NCBI GenBank assembly: GCA_016192425.1
Contig: JACPUE010000017.1
Span: 36,090 to 100,089 of the forward strand
Length of the DNA: 64,000 nt
Source: Burkholderiales bacterium
Lineage (GTDB): Bacteria; Pseudomonadota; Gammaproteobacteria; Burkholderiales; Burkholderiaceae_C
Direction: 5' to 3'
Shown in pieces: positions 8,105 to 17,908 of this stretch. Below the pieces are notes generated by a model. It was not told where the DNA came from and ran no database searches. It saw only the letters and a list, made by a program, of their open reading frames with translations. The first letter of the stretch is position 1; each line of letters opens with the position of its first letter. The position numbers were made by a program, and so were the translations under genes.

Positions 8105-9334
8105 TTACGAAACCAGCACGCGCGCAAACTTGCGCTTGCCCACCTGCACCACGTAGCTGCCAGCACCCAGCTTCAGGCCCTTGTCGCTGACCACGCTGCC
8201 ATCAACGCGCACGCCGCCGCCGTCGATCAGGCGGTTGGCCTCGCTGGTGGAGGGTGCCAGGCTGGCCTGCTTGAGCAGGGCGCCAATACCCAGCGGCGCA
8301 CCCGAAAGCGCCACCTCGGGGATGTCGTCGGGAATGCCGCCCTTGCTGCGGTTCTGGAAGTCGGCCTCGGCGGCCTCTGCAGCGGCGGCGCTGTGAAAGC
8401 GCGTGGTGATTTCCTTGGCCAGCATCACCTTGGCGTCCTTGGGGTTGCGCCCGGCGGCCACCTCGGCCTTGAGCGCAGCGATCTCGGCCAGGCTCTTGAA
8501 GGACAGCAGCGTGTACCAGTCCCACATCAGCGCGTCGGAAATCGACAGCACCTTGGCGAACATGGTGTTGGCGTCTTCGGTGATGCCGATGTAGTTGTTC
8601 TTGGACTTGGACATCTTGTCCACACCGTCCAGGCCCACGAGCAGCGGCATCGTCAAAATGCACTGCGGCTCCTGGCCGTATTCCTGCTGCAGGTGGCGGC
8701 CCATCAGCAGGTTGAACTTCTGGTCGGTGCCGCCCAGTTCCAGGTCGCTCTTGAGCGCCACCGAGTCGTAGCCTTGCATCAGCGGGTAGAGGAACTCATG
8801 CACGCTGATCGAGTTGCCGGCCGTGAAGCGCTCGTGAAAGTCGTTGCGCTCCATCATGCGCGCCACGGTGTACTTGGCGGCCAGTTGGATCATGCCGGCC
8901 GCGCCCAGGGGCTCGCTCCACTCGCTGTTGTAGCGGATCTCGGTCCGTGCCGGGTCCAGCACCAGGCTGGCCTGGCGGTAGTAGGTCTCGGCATTGAGCT
9001 TGATCTGCTCGGGCGTGAGCGGCGGGCGCGTGCTGTTGCGGCCCGAGGGATCGCCGATCAGGCTGGTGAAATCGCCGATCAGGAAGATCACCTGGTGGCC
9101 CAGATCCTGCAGCTGGCGCATCTTGTTCAGCACCACCGTGTGGCCGATATGGATGTCGGGCGCCGTCGGATCCAGGCCCAGCTTGATGCGCAGCGGCGCG
9201 CCGGTAGCCTCGGAGCGCTGGAGCTTCTTCACCCATTCGTCACGGGGCAGCAGTTCCTCCACGCCGCGCAGCGAGACTTCAAGCGCCCGGGCCACGCCCT
9301 CGGACAGCGGTGTGTTTTCAGCAGATGGGTTCAT
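8105..9334 (-). CDS. tyrS: Tyrosyl-tRNA synthetase
   Basis: TyrS charges tRNA-Tyr with tyrosine. The 409-residue protein has a class I Rossmann catalytic domain with the HIGH motif as DIHIGH (near residue 62), the KMSKS motif as [12 protein letters not shown] (near 243) and a C-terminal S4 RNA-binding domain. It belongs to the proteobacterial branch with KMSKS rather than KFGKT. It is divergent from the M23 peptidase gene. Confidence 0.97.
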   Translation of the reverse strand: MNPSAENTPLSEGVARALEVSLRGVEELLPRDEWVKKLQRSEATGAPLRIKLGLDPTAPDIHIGHTVVLNKMRQLQDLGHQVIFLIGDFTSLIGDPSGRNSTRPPLTPEQIKLNAETYYRQASLVLDPARTEIRYNSEWSEPLGAAGMIQLAAKYTVARMMERNDFHERFTAGNSISVHEFLYPLMQGYDSVALKSDLELGGTDQKFNLLMGRHLQQEYGQEPQCILTMPLLVGLDGVDKMSKSKNNYIGITEDANTMFAKVLSISDALMWDWYTLLSFKSLAEIAALKAEVAAGRNPKDAKVMLAKEITTRFHSAAAAEAAEADFQNRSKGGIPDDIPEVALSGAPLGIGALLKQASLAPSTSEANRLIDGGGVRVDGSVVSDKGLKLGAGSYVVQVGKRKFARVLVS

Positions 9335-9525
9335 AGGGTTTTCTAGGGTGTGCTCTCAAATCGCTTCGCTATACTTGCGCGCACATTGCAGGAGCGGGGA
9401 TTTTACGTGCCCGCCCAGCGCCGCCCGCCGGCACAGCCTGCAGCCTGACATTCTCTGGCGCGCCCGCGCCGCCCGGCCCTGCCGGTGCCGCACGCGGGCA
9501 GCCTCACAGACCTGGGGATCGACTT

Positions 9526-10887
9526 TTGACACACGGCCTGACCTTTGCCCGCGCCGCCTTGCTGGAGCGACTTGCCCAAGGCATTCAAAAACACCCCCGC
9601 CGCATCACCGCCCTTGTCGCTGCCGTCTTGTTGACCGGCGGCGGCGGCGCCTTTGCCGTGGCCTCGCTGGGGCCGGACCCGGCCGACCTGCCGGTGCGCA
9701 TGCTCGAACTGCCCGTGCAGTCGCTGGCATCGGACGTGGCCATCGATGCGCTGACAGGGCACGACAGCTTCTCGCTCTTCCGAACCGAGCAGGTTCGCAG
9801 CACCGACACGGCCGAATCCCTGCTGCAACGCCTGGGCGTGGCCGACCCGCAGGCTGCCGCGTTTTTGCGGCGAGACACCCTGGTGCAACGCAACCTGCTG
9901 GGGCGCGCCGGACGCCTGGCCTCGGTCGAAACCAGCGACGACCAGCACCTGGTGCGCCTGACCGCGCGCTGGACGCCGGACGACAGCGGCAGCTTCAAGC
10001 GCCTGGTGGTCGAGAAGACCGCCCAGGGCTTTGCATCGCGCATCGAAACCGCCCCACTGGCCGCCTCCACCCGCCTTGCGGGCGGAACCATCCAGAGCTC
10101 GCTGTTTGCCGCCACCGACGCCTCCAACATCCCCGACAGCGTGGCCGTGCAATTGGCAGAACTATTCTCGGCCGACATCGACTTTCGCCGCGCCCTGCGC
10201 AAGGGCGACCGTTTCTCGGTCGTGTACGAAACCCTGGAGGCCGACGGCGAGCCGCTGCGCGCGGGCCGCGTGCTCAGCGCTGAATTCGTCAACAACGGCA
10301 AGGCCCATCAGGCGGTATGGTTCCAGCAGCCCGGTGCCGACAAGGGCGCCTATTACACGCTGGACGGCCAGAGCAAGCGCCGCGCCTACCTGGCCTCACC
10401 GCTGGAGTTCTCGCGCGTGACCAGCGGCTTTGCCATGCGCTTTCACCCCATACTGCAAAAGTGGCGCGCCCACCTGGGCACCGACTTTGCCGCCCCCACC
10501 GGCACCCCTGTGCGCACCGTGGGCGACGGCGTGGTCGATTTTGCCGGGGTGCAGAACGGCTTTGGCAACGTGGTGTTCGTCAAGCACCGCAACCAGCACG
10601 TCACCGTCTATGCGCACCTGAGCCGCATCGACGTGAAGAAGGGCCAGTCCGTGGCACAAGGCCAGACCGTCGGGGCCGTCGGCGCCACCGGCTGGGCCAC
10701 GGGGCCGCACCTGCACTTCGAATTCCGCGTGGATGGCAAGCAGCAAGACCCCATGACCATTGCCCGCCAGAGCGAAGCCGCAGCCCCCGTGGCCGCTGCA
10801 GCCCGCCCGGTGTTCGACAAGCTGGCCAGCACCATGCGGCTGGAACTCTCCTCGGCAGCACTGGTGACCCAGGCCAGCGCGCAATAG
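9526..10887 (+). CDS. M23 family metallopeptidase (murein endopeptidase)
   Basis: The 453-residue product has an N-terminal hydrophobic segment (ALVAAVLLTGGGGAFAVASL, about 25-45) acting as signal or anchor, an OapA/LysM-like middle, and a C-terminal LytM domain. The zinc ligands are visible as HLGTD (H-x3-D) and HLHFEF (H-x-H). Such enzymes cut peptidoglycan cross-links in the periplasm. The start is TTG at 9526 with only a weak upstream ribosome site, so a slightly different start is possible. It precedes anmK by 35 bp, consistent with a shared role in wall turnover and recycling. Confidence 0.92.
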   Translation: MTHGLTFARAALLERLAQGIQKHPRRITALVAAVLLTGGGGAFAVASLGPDPADLPVRMLELPVQSLASDVAIDALTGHDSFSLFRTEQVRSTDTAESLLQRLGVADPQAAAFLRRDTLVQRNLLGRAGRLASVETSDDQHLVRLTARWTPDDSGSFKRLVVEKTAQGFASRIETAPLAASTRLAGGTIQSSLFAATDASNIPDSVAVQLAELFSADIDFRRALRKGDRFSVVYETLEADGEPLRAGRVLSAEFVNNGKAHQAVWFQQPGADKGAYYTLDGQSKRRAYLASPLEFSRVTSGFAMRFHPILQKWRAHLGTDFAAPTGTPVRTVGDGVVDFAGVQNGFGNVVFVKHRNQHVTVYAHLSRIDVKKGQSVAQGQTVGAVGATGWATGPHLHFEFRVDGKQQDPMTIARQSEAAAPVAAAARPVFDKLASTMRLELSSAALVTQASAQ

Positions 10888-10922
10888 CCCCCGCTGCGGC
10901 GGGACAGGCAGGCGACCCCTCC

Positions 10923-12032
10923 ATGCCGGATCTGTATATCGGCCTCATGTCGGGCACCTCGCTCGACGGGGTGGATGCCGTGCTGGCAGATTTTTCCGGG
11001 CCCCGCTGCCAGGTGCTGCAGCACCACGCGGCAGGGTTCGAGCCCGGCCTGCGCGCCGAACTGCTGGCGCTCAACACCAATGGCGCCAACGAACTGCACC
11101 GCGCCGCGCTTGCCGCCAACGCCCTGGCGCACAGCTACGCACAGGCCGTGCAGGCGCTGCTGCAAGCGTCCGGCATCCCCGCCAGCGCCGTGCGCGCCAT
11201 TGGCGCCCACGGCCAGACCGTGCGCCACCAGCCCGGCGCCTTTGACGGCACGGGCTACACCTTGCAGCTCAACAACCCGGCCTTGCTGGCCGAGCGCACC
11301 GGCATCAGCGTGGTGGCCGACCTGCGCAGCCGCGACGTGGCCGCTGGCGGCCAGGGCGCGCCGCTGGTGCCTGCCTTCCACCAGTTCCAGTTCGGGCAAG
11401 CAGGGCAGGATGCACTGGTGCTGAACATCGGCGGCATCGCCAACCTGAGCGTGCTGCGCGCCGACGGCAGCGTGCTGGGCTTTGACTGCGGGCCCGGCAA
11501 CGCCCTCATGGATCACTGGTGCCAACGGCACCGGGGCGAGCCCTTTGACCGCAATGGCGCCTGGGCGGCCAGCGGCCAGGTGGCGCCTGCGCTGCTGCAG
11601 CGCCTGCAGGCCGAGCCCTACCTGCACCAAAGCCCCCCCAAAAGCACGGGGCGCGACTTGTTCAACCCCCCGTGGCTGGAACAGCACCTGCGCCAATGCC
11701 TGCCCCTGCCTGCCGCCGACGTGCAGGCGACTTTGCTCGAATTGACCGCCAGCGCTTGCGCAGAAAGCGCGATACGCTATAAAAACAATAGCAAATTGCT
11801 GGCCGTGTGCGGCGGCGGCGCCTTCAATGGCCGCCTGATGGAACGCCTGCAGGCGCTGCTGCCCGGCCTGCGTGTGGAACCCACCGACACACTGGGCCTG
11901 CCCGCGCAGCAGGTGGAAGCCGCCGCTTTTGCCTGGCTGGCGCGCCAGTGCCTGCGGGGCCTGCCCGGCAACCTGCCCAGCGCAACGGGCGCCCAGGGCG
12001 CCCGTGTGCTCGGGGCGATTTACCCCGCGTGA
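10923..12032 (+). CDS. anmK: Anhydro-N-acetylmuramic acid kinase
   Basis: AnmK phosphorylates and opens 1,6-anhydro-MurNAc released in wall turnover, giving MurNAc-6-phosphate. The 369-residue product begins YIGLMSGTSLDGVDAVL, the family ATP-binding signature, and contains LNIGGIANLS, GFDCGPGNALMD and VCGGGAFN. A copy of the dispersed repeat (11749-11792) is read in frame near residue 285 without changing the length expected from Escherichia coli AnmK by more than about one residue. It sits 35 bp after the M23 peptidase, and the two form a wall-remodelling and recycling pair. Confidence 0.97.
   Translation: MPDLYIGLMSGTSLDGVDAVLADFSGPRCQVLQHHAAGFEPGLRAELLALNTNGANELHRAALAANALAHSYAQAVQALLQASGIPASAVRAIGAHGQTVRHQPGAFDGTGYTLQLNNPALLAERTGISVVADLRSRDVAAGGQGAPLVPAFHQFQFGQAGQDALVLNIGGIANLSVLRADGSVLGFDCGPGNALMDHWCQRHRGEPFDRNGAWAASGQVAPALLQRLQAEPYLHQSPPKSTGRDLFNPPWLEQHLRQCLPLPAADVQATLLELTASACAESAIRYKNNSKLLAVCGGGAFNGRLMERLQALLPGLRVEPTDTLGLPAQQVEAAAFAWLARQCLRGLPGNLPSATGAQGARVLGAIYPA
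11749..11792 (+). repeat. Dispersed two-hairpin repeat, copy R3 (inside anmK)
   Basis: A clear copy with AGCGC, 11-bp loop, AGCGC, and GCTAT with an A-rich loop and ATAGC. It is translated in frame as A-S-A-C-A-E-S-A-I-R-Y-K-N-N-S-K, just before the conserved VCGGG strand of AnmK. Confidence 0.8.
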
Positions 12033-12066
12033 TGCGGCCGACACCGATGGCCGGCAGCGGTTTTCT

Positions 12067-12435
12067 TCAGGTCGAGAAGCTGGAGCCGCAACCGCAGGTG
12101 GACGCCGCGCCGGGGTTTTTGATCACGAACTGCGCACCCTGCAGGTCTTCCTTGTAGTCGATTTCAGCGCCCACCAGGTACTGGTAGCTCATGGCGTCGA
12201 TCAGCAGGGACACGCCGTTCTTGGTCATCACCGTATCGTCTTCGTTGATGATTTCATCGAAGGTAAAGCCGTACTGGAAACCCGAGCAGCCGCCGCCCTG
12301 CACAAACACACGCAGCTTGAGATCGGGGTTGCCTTCTTCAGCGATCAGGTCGGCCACCTTGGCAGCCGCGCTCTCGGTGAAGAGGATGGGGTCGGGCATG
12401 ACTTCTTCGGGGGTGTCTTGGACTGCGGCACTCAT
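12067..12435 (-). CDS. erpA: Iron-sulfur cluster insertion protein ErpA
   Basis: The 122-residue A-type carrier has the three conserved Cys residues of the family: one in [11 protein letters not shown] and two in the C-terminal C-G-C-G-S-S-F. It delivers Fe-S clusters to apoproteins. I use the ATG at 12435, which has GGAG upstream and gives the usual length; the frame extends 19 residues further up. It runs opposite to anmK and follows the bactofilin gene on the same strand. Confidence 0.95.
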   Translation of the reverse strand: MSAAVQDTPEEVMPDPILFTESAAAKVADLIAEEGNPDLKLRVFVQGGGCSGFQYGFTFDEIINEDDTVMTKNGVSLLIDAMSYQYLVGAEIDYKEDLQGAQFVIKNPGAASTCGCGSSFST

Positions 12436-12498
12436 GGCGGGGCTCCGGGATAGGTATTTGGGCCGCAATGCTACAGCAAAGCGCCCATACATTCATTC

Positions 12499-12897
12499 TC
12501 AAGGATTGTTTGCCGCCAGCTTCAGTGTGGGCTTTTCTTCGAGCACCACATCTGCTGGGAACATCTTTCCCGAGATGGTGGCGCCCTGGTGCATTTCCAG
12601 TGTCTTGTAGTGCACATCGCCCGCAATGCGGGCCTTGGGCTGCAGTTCCAGCATGGTGCCCGCATGCACCGGGCCGTGGATCTGGCCGTTGACGATGACA
12701 TGGTCGGCATGCACCGCCCCTTCCACCTTGGCCGTGGCCGAGATCACCAGCAGGCCCGGCGCACCCGCCCCTGCGCGCACATCGCCCACCACCTCGCCGT
12801 CGATGCGCAGGCCGTCGGTGAACTGCACATTGCCCTCGATGCGGCTGCCCTCGGCAATCAGGCTTTTGATGGGGGGCTGTTTGTTGCGGGAAAACAT
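12499..12897 (-). CDS. Bactofilin (polymer-forming cytoskeletal protein)
   Basis: The 132-residue product is a compact bactofilin: a short N-terminal tail (MFSRNKQPP) and a right-handed beta helix of repeated I-x-G-x-V strands (GSRIEGNVQF, GEVVGDVRA, KVEGAVHA, GQIHGPVHA, ARIAGDVHY). Such proteins self-assemble on the inner membrane and position wall enzymes. Its neighbours, a coiled-coil membrane protein upstream and an M23 peptidase across the divide, fit the common bactofilin-peptidase association. Confidence 0.92.
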   Translation of the reverse strand: MFSRNKQPPIKSLIAEGSRIEGNVQFTDGLRIDGEVVGDVRAGAGAPGLLVISATAKVEGAVHADHVIVNGQIHGPVHAGTMLELQPKARIAGDVHYKTLEMHQGATISGKMFPADVVLEEKPTLKLAANNP

Positions 12898-12944
12898 GGT
12901 GGTACTCCGTGGACGGACTCAAAGACAAGACGGGCACGCGTGGA

Positions 12945-13679
12945 TCAGCGGCGGGTGGAGGGCGCCTCTTCCAGCGCCATGGTCTGGGTGGCGCGGGCGG
13001 CGCCGCCTTCCAGCACCCGCGCGGTCACGGTTTTTACCACGGTCTGCGGCGGCAGGTCGATCACCCCCTCCATGCGCCGGTACTGGCGCAACTGCAGGTT
13101 TTGGCCCTGTCCCGCAACGGTGTGCGTCCAGGGCTTCCCTTCGCGTGTGCCCATGAGCACGATTTCGAGGGCACCCTTGAACTCGGCCGCGTTCTTCACA
13201 GTGCGCATCACCAGGGCCTGCCACCGCAAATGGACACCCGCCACCACTTCCGCCTGCAGGCCCCTGATGGCGACGCCGCTGCCCTCCCCAGACGCGGGGA
13301 TGAGCTTTTCAAACAGGCCCAGATCCTCGCGCAGCGAGCGGTTTTCCGCCTCGGCCTGGCGCAAACGGGCCGTCAGTTGCTCCAGCGCCGTGCGCTCGGC
13401 CAGCAAAAGGCTGCCCGAAGTGTTGGCAATCGACTGCTGCTGCTGGCTTTCGTCGTGCAGGCGCTGCACCTCGGCGCGCAGTTGCTTGAGTTCTTCCCGG
13501 CTGCCAGCATCCAGTCCGGCAATGGAGCGCCCAAATTCAAAAGCCCACAAGGCCACCGCTGCAGAGAACCCCAGCATCAGCGCCAACAGAAACCAGCGCA
13601 AGGGCCAGGGCAGCGCACTGCGCACGGCCATGCGCGGGGCGCTGACGGTCAGGCGGCGGCGCAACAGGCGAAAACGCAT
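12945..13679 (-). CDS. DUF6776-type membrane-anchored coiled-coil protein
   Basis: The 244-residue product has a basic N-terminus, one transmembrane helix (WFLLALMLGFSAAVALWAF, about 27-46), a coiled coil (about 60-110, heptads with Q-L-R-A-E-V-Q-R-L) and a C-terminal beta-rich domain. I start at 13679, where AAAGGAGA gives a good ribosome site. The family regularly sits between rpsI and a bactofilin gene in Burkholderiales. It is probably a periplasm-facing scaffold; no enzymatic motif is visible. Confidence 0.75.
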   Translation of the reverse strand: MRFRLLRRRLTVSAPRMAVRSALPWPLRWFLLALMLGFSAAVALWAFEFGRSIAGLDAGSREELKQLRAEVQRLHDESQQQQSIANTSGSLLLAERTALEQLTARLRQAEAENRSLREDLGLFEKLIPASGEGSGVAIRGLQAEVVAGVHLRWQALVMRTVKNAAEFKGALEIVLMGTREGKPWTHTVAGQGQNLQLRQYRRMEGVIDLPPQTVVKTVTARVLEGGAARATQTMALEEAPSTRR

Positions 13680-13738
13680 GGGAATCGGTCTCCTTTGCGG
13701 TCGAAGGCCCGGACTATACCTTCTTGGAGCAGGCGCCC

Positions 13739-13781
13739 CAAAAAACAAAACCGCCAGCGGCTTGCACCGTGGCGGTTTTGT
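13739..13781 (-). terminator. Rho-independent terminator of rplM-rpsI
   Basis: A perfect 12-bp stem (13745-13756 with 13770-13781) closes a 13-nt loop, with the T-rich end GGTTTTGTTTTTT on the minus strand. It lies 25 bp after the rpsI stop. Confidence 0.88.
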
Positions 13782-13805
13782 TGAAGGGCTTGCAGTCGCA
13801 GCGGA

Positions 13806-14198
13806 TCAGCGCTTGGAGAACTGCTTTGCGCGGCGGGCGCCACGCAGACCGACCTTCTTGCGCTCGACTTCGCGCGCATCGCGCGTCACGAAACCGGCCT
13901 GGCTCAGCACGGGCTTGAGCGTGGCGTCGTAGTCGATCAGCGCACGGGTGATGCCGTGGCGGGTAGCGCCGGCCTGGCCGGATTCGCCGCCGCCATTGAC
14001 GTTGACCTGCACATCGAAGGCTTCGAGGTTGTTGGTCAGCGCCAGGGGTTGCTTGGCGATCATGATCGAGGTTTCACGGCCGAAGTAGGACTGGATGTCC
14101 TTGCCGTTGATCGTGATCTTGCCAGAGCCTTTTTTCAGAAACACGCGGGCGACGCTGGATTTGCGACGGCCGGTGCCATTGTTCCAATCACCAATCAT
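13806..14198 (-). CDS. rpsI: 30S ribosomal protein S9
   Basis: The 130-residue protein has the family start [14 protein letters not shown] and the conserved C-terminus [14 protein letters not shown] whose basic tail contacts tRNA in the P site. It is the second gene of the rplM-rpsI operon, 11 bp after rplM, and is followed by a strong terminator. Confidence 0.98.
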   Translation of the reverse strand: MIGDWNNGTGRRKSSVARVFLKKGSGKITINGKDIQSYFGRETSIMIAKQPLALTNNLEAFDVQVNVNGGGESGQAGATRHGITRALIDYDATLKPVLSQAGFVTRDAREVERKKVGLRGARRAKQFSKR

Positions 14199-14209
14199 CT
14201 CAAGGCTCC

Positions 14210-14638
14210 TTACAGTTCCAGCACTTTGGGCTGTTGGGCGGTGTGGGGATGCTCTGCACCACCGTACACCTTGAGTTTCTTGATCATGGCGTAGCCCAGC
14301 GGGCCCTTGGGCAGCATGCCCTTGACGGCCTTCTCCAGCGCGCGGCCGGGGTGCTTGGCTTGCATGTCGCGGAAGTTCGTGGCCGTGATGCCGCCGGGGT
14401 AACCCGAATGGCGGTAGTACACCTTGTCGAGCGACTTGGTGCCGGTGACCTTGAGCTTGGATGCGTTGATGATGACGATGAAGTCACCCGTATCGACGTG
14501 AGGCGTGTAAATGGCTTTGTGTTTGCCGCGCAGACGGAGGGCAACTTCGCTGGCTACCCGGCCGAGCACCTTGTCGGTGGCGTCAATCACAAACCACTCG
14601 TGCACCACCTCAGCGGGTTTTGCGCTGAATGTAGACAT
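14210..14638 (-). CDS. rplM: 50S ribosomal protein L13
   Basis: The 142-residue protein matches L13 throughout: [17 protein letters not shown] near the start, [15 protein letters not shown] in the middle and MLPKGPLG near the end. It is the first gene of the rplM-rpsI operon, which in proteobacteria is controlled by L13/S9 autoregulation. Confidence 0.98.
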   Translation of the reverse strand: MSTFSAKPAEVVHEWFVIDATDKVLGRVASEVALRLRGKHKAIYTPHVDTGDFIVIINASKLKVTGTKSLDKVYYRHSGYPGGITATNFRDMQAKHPGRALEKAVKGMLPKGPLGYAMIKKLKVYGGAEHPHTAQQPKVLEL

Positions 14639-14822
14639 GAGAGTTCTCTTTCGAGGGTTTGACCGGCCAAAAATAGGGGCCGGTGTCCTGCGGGCTCTTT
14701 TCCACGGTCGGTGTTTCTCTCAGGCGGAAACCTCTTAGGTGGTGCTTGGGCGCGCTTTTCGCCATGGTCAATGACGGGCGCACCCCTTCGCCGCGGAGCA
14801 CCAATTCGCTGCGAAGCCGATC

Positions 14823-14851
14823 ATTATACAAAACCTGCGCCGTCAGTGCCA
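14823..14851 (-). promoter_or_regulatory. Probable sigma70 promoter for rplM-rpsI
   Basis: On the minus strand a perfect TATAAT (14828-14823) follows TGGCAC (14851-14846) with a 17-bp spacer. It lies about 185 bp before rplM, leaving a leader long enough for ribosomal-protein regulation. Confidence 0.55.
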
Positions 14852-14876
14852 TGGCGATTGCCCCCGTGGCTCCGGG

Positions 14877-16787
14877 TCAGTTTGCAAGCTGGCGGTTTTC
14901 CAGCGGCTCCATCTGGCGGCGGAACTCCACGCAGGCGGGCAAGGCTGCATTGCCCGCCTTGCGGCACTGCGCGCGCAGGCACATGCTGCGGGTGAAGAAC
15001 GACTCCCCTTCGCACAGCCGCACCGGTGGAGCGGGCTTGGGCGGCGGGGGCGGCGGCGCAGGTTCGGGCGCTGGCGGTGGCGGTGCGGGTTCTGGCGCAG
15101 GGAGCGGCGCAACCACTGCCGCCGCATCCTTTTTGCGCTTGGCCACGCGCGAGGCCGCGCGCGGGTCAGAGGCCGCCACAAAGGCGGGGGCGGGGCCCGA
15201 CGCAGCATCGGCAGCCGGTACCGACGCCGCGCTCACTGTCTCGGAGGCAGCGGGCACCGCCGCCACTGCGATGGCATCGGAAGCAGCCGCCGAGGCAGGG
15301 GCCGATGCGGGCTCCGCCAGTTCGGTGATGATGTCGTCCCTGGGCGGTAATGCCTTGGCGGCCACATGGCTGCGCCACCCGTAGGCCCCGCCCGCCATCA
15401 CGAGGAGTGCTGCCGCGCCGATGGCCCACCAGGCGACTCCGGCACTACCTGCAGGTTTGCGCACTGCCGTTCTGGCCGCGCCTTTGTGCAGGGGCGCCGG
15501 GCGCGAGGACCGCCCGTGCGCGGACTCCAGCCCATAGCGCGTCGTGCCCGGCGGCATCTGCGGCTGGGCAGCCTCCACGGCGTCGAGGATGGAGCTGTCA
15601 GCCACATCTTCCATCAGCACGGTATCGCCAGCATCCAGGGCCACCGTGTCTTGTGCGTCCAGCGGCGCAGGAGGGGGATCTGCCGGTTTTGCTGCGGGTG
15701 CGGGCGGCACCGGCTTCTTGAGCTTGCCCATGGCCTCGGACGTGAGATCCACCGTGGGCACCACAATGCCCGGCCCCGGCTGGTCGGTGGGTTCGACCCA
15801 CAAATCGCCCAGTTCGGCACGAAAGTCGAACAGTTCCAGCCCGGCGGGTGCAGTGGTCATCTCCATCAGTTGCAGGAACTCGTCGATGCTCTGCGGCCGG
15901 TCTTTGGGCTGCAAGGACAAGGCCTTGGTGATGGCATCGACAAACGCCGGGGAGTATTCCTGCCCGAACTGCTTGCGCACTGTCTTGGCCACCCTGGCGA
16001 ACGGCACCATGCGATCGCGGATGGCGCGCAGGGAGGACGGCAGGGGTGTGTCGTTGCACAGGCAGCCGTGCACGACGGCGGCAAGGGAGTACAGATCGCT
16101 CCACGGCCCCTGGACCAGATCCGGGTCACCGTCGGAATACTGTTCGATGGGCGCGTAATTGACCTTGAGCACGGCCGTGTGCTTGCGGTCCCGGTCGTTG
16201 ATCGCATGGCGCGCAGCACCCAGGTCCAGCAATACCGGCGGGCCGAAGTCCTGCAGAAAGATGTTGTCGGGAGAGATGTCGCGGTGCAGCGTCTGCCCAC
16301 CGTGCAGTACGCGCAGCGCCCCCAGCACACACCACAGCACCTTGCGCAGCCAGGCCTCTGGGGGCGGCGTGCGCATCTGGGCGCGTGCCTGCTTGAACGT
16401 CATGCCGCTGTACAAAGGCATGACCATGTAAGCCGTGTGGTTGTCTTCCCAGAAGCGGAACACCTTGACCAGAGAGGGATGGTCGAACTGCGCCAGCAGG
16501 CGCGCTTCCCCCATGAAAGACTTCAGGCCCGCATGGAACGCCGGGAGGTCTGCGGGCGAACGCGGCACCAGCACGCCATCTGCCCCCCTGGTGGCCAGGG
16601 CGGTCGGCATGAACTCCTTGATGGCCACGGCGCGGTGCAGGGAATGGTCAAACGCCTTGTACACCATGCCAAAGCCACCCACCCCCAGAAGGGCCAGGAT
16701 TTCGAATTCCCCCAGGCGCGTGCCCACCGGCAAGGCATCGACATGCATTGCCGCTGGGAGAGGTGTCTCGGTAGCGAGGTCGGTCAT
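14877..16787 (-). CDS. Membrane-anchored serine/threonine protein kinase
   Basis: The 636-residue protein carries a Hanks-type kinase domain at about 25-310: Gly loop LGVGGFGMVY, Lys57 in VAIKEF, HRDISPDN (170-174) and DLG in place of DFG (188-190), with YAPIEQY in the activation/APE region. A Pro/Ala-rich linker follows, then one transmembrane helix (AWWAIGAAALLVMAGGAYGW, about 448-468) and a periplasmic tail with long Ala/Ser and Pro/Ala/Glu low-complexity runs before a four-Cys end region. The catalytic residues are intact, so it should be active. Its substrates are unknown and no paired phosphatase lies adjacent. Confidence 0.9.
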   Translation of the reverse strand: MTDLATETPLPAAMHVDALPVGTRLGEFEILALLGVGGFGMVYKAFDHSLHRAVAIKEFMPTALATRGADGVLVPRSPADLPAFHAGLKSFMGEARLLAQFDHPSLVKVFRFWEDNHTAYMVMPLYSGMTFKQARAQMRTPPPEAWLRKVLWCVLGALRVLHGGQTLHRDISPDNIFLQDFGPPVLLDLGAARHAINDRDRKHTAVLKVNYAPIEQYSDGDPDLVQGPWSDLYSLAAVVHGCLCNDTPLPSSLRAIRDRMVPFARVAKTVRKQFGQEYSPAFVDAITKALSLQPKDRPQSIDEFLQLMEMTTAPAGLELFDFRAELGDLWVEPTDQPGPGIVVPTVDLTSEAMGKLKKPVPPAPAAKPADPPPAPLDAQDTVALDAGDTVLMEDVADSSILDAVEAAQPQMPPGTTRYGLESAHGRSSRPAPLHKGAARTAVRKPAGSAGVAWWAIGAAALLVMAGGAYGWRSHVAAKALPPRDDIITELAEPASAPASAAASDAIAVAAVPAASETVSAASVPAADAASGPAPAFVAASDPRAASRVAKRKKDAAAVVAPLPAPEPAPPPPAPEPAPPPPPPKPAPPVRLCEGESFFTRSMCLRAQCRKAGNAALPACVEFRRQMEPLENRQLAN

Positions 16788-17029
16788 GGTGACAAATCCA
16801 GAATGCCAAACCTGCGGGCAAGTCCACGCGGGTTCGGAGCCACAAGGCTGCAGGCGCCATCATCGCCGCTGTGCCGTGCCCCACCCACAACAAAACGTAT
16901 CTGGTGAGACAAAAAAACACACCGCCTGCCAAATTTTCCTGCGATTGTGCCTGCTCTGAAGGCTTGTACAACCGGGGCTGGCACCATGGCGGGCGCCAAC
17001 GCGCAGGACACGGGGGTTACCATTGCCGC

Positions 17030-17905
17030 ATGTTCAGTTACCGCCACGCCTTCCATGCAGGCAACCATGCCGACGTGCTCAAGCACGCCATCCTGGTTGC
17101 CACCCTGCAGCACCTGACCGCGAAGGACACCGCCCTGATGGCGCTGGACACGCACGCTGGCGCCGGTCTGTACCGGCTCGACGGCGACTACGCACGCACC
17201 AGCGCCGAGGCCGAAGAAGGCGTATTGAAGCTGGCCGCCGCCGCCAGCCAGGCCCAGGGAACGCCGCTTCCGGCACTGTTGCAGAACTATCTGGCACTGG
17301 TGCGCAGCTTCAACCAGGGGCCGGACATCAGGGTTTACCCAGGCTCCCCTTTCATCTTGCAGCATTTGTTGCGCGAGCACGACAAATTGAAACTCTTCGA
17401 GCTGCACCCGACAGATTTGCGTGCCCTGGCTGGCAACGTCGCGCAGCTCAAAGCCGGGCGCCAGGTCGCCGTACTGCAGGAAGACGGTTTTGAAGGGGTG
17501 CGCCGCTTCCTGCCGCCGCCTTCGCGCCGGGCGCTGGTGCTGTGCGACCCCAGCTACGAACTCAAGAGCGATTACGCCCGCGTGCCCGAGATGCTGCAGG
17601 ACGCCCTCAAGCGCTTTGCCACCGGAACCTACGCCGTGTGGTACCCCATCATCCCCCGCCCTGAGGCGCACGACCTGCCCCGGCGCCTGAAATCCGCCGC
17701 CGCCAAGGCGGGCAAAAGCTGGCTGCATGCAAGCCTGACCGTGAAATCAGGCGCGGGCGCACGCCCCGGCCTGGGAGCCAGCGGCATGTTCCTGGTCAAC
17801 CCGCCCCACCCCTTGCAAGCCGCCTTGCGCGAGGCCCTGCCCCGCATGGTGGAACTGCTGGGCCAGGATCGCAACGCCAGCCACCAGTTGGAGTCAGGCA
17901 GCTGA
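17030..17905 (+). CDS. rlmJ: 23S rRNA (adenine2030-N6)-methyltransferase
   Basis: RlmJ methylates A2030 of 23S rRNA. The 291-residue protein starts with the family signature MFSYRHAFHAGNHADVLKH, contains the SAM-binding LDTHAGAGLY and the catalytic D-P-S-Y motif in VLCDPSYELKSDY. I use ATG 17030; the open frame extends 53 residues up with no family similarity. It faces the Ser/Thr kinase across a 240-bp gap with no other visible feature. Confidence 0.96.
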   Translation: MFSYRHAFHAGNHADVLKHAILVATLQHLTAKDTALMALDTHAGAGLYRLDGDYARTSAEAEEGVLKLAAAASQAQGTPLPALLQNYLALVRSFNQGPDIRVYPGSPFILQHLLREHDKLKLFELHPTDLRALAGNVAQLKAGRQVAVLQEDGFEGVRRFLPPPSRRALVLCDPSYELKSDYARVPEMLQDALKRFATGTYAVWYPIIPRPEAHDLPRRLKSAAAKAGKSWLHASLTVKSGAGARPGLGASGMFLVNPPHPLQAALREALPRMVELLGQDRNASHQLESGS

Positions 17906-17908
17906 AAA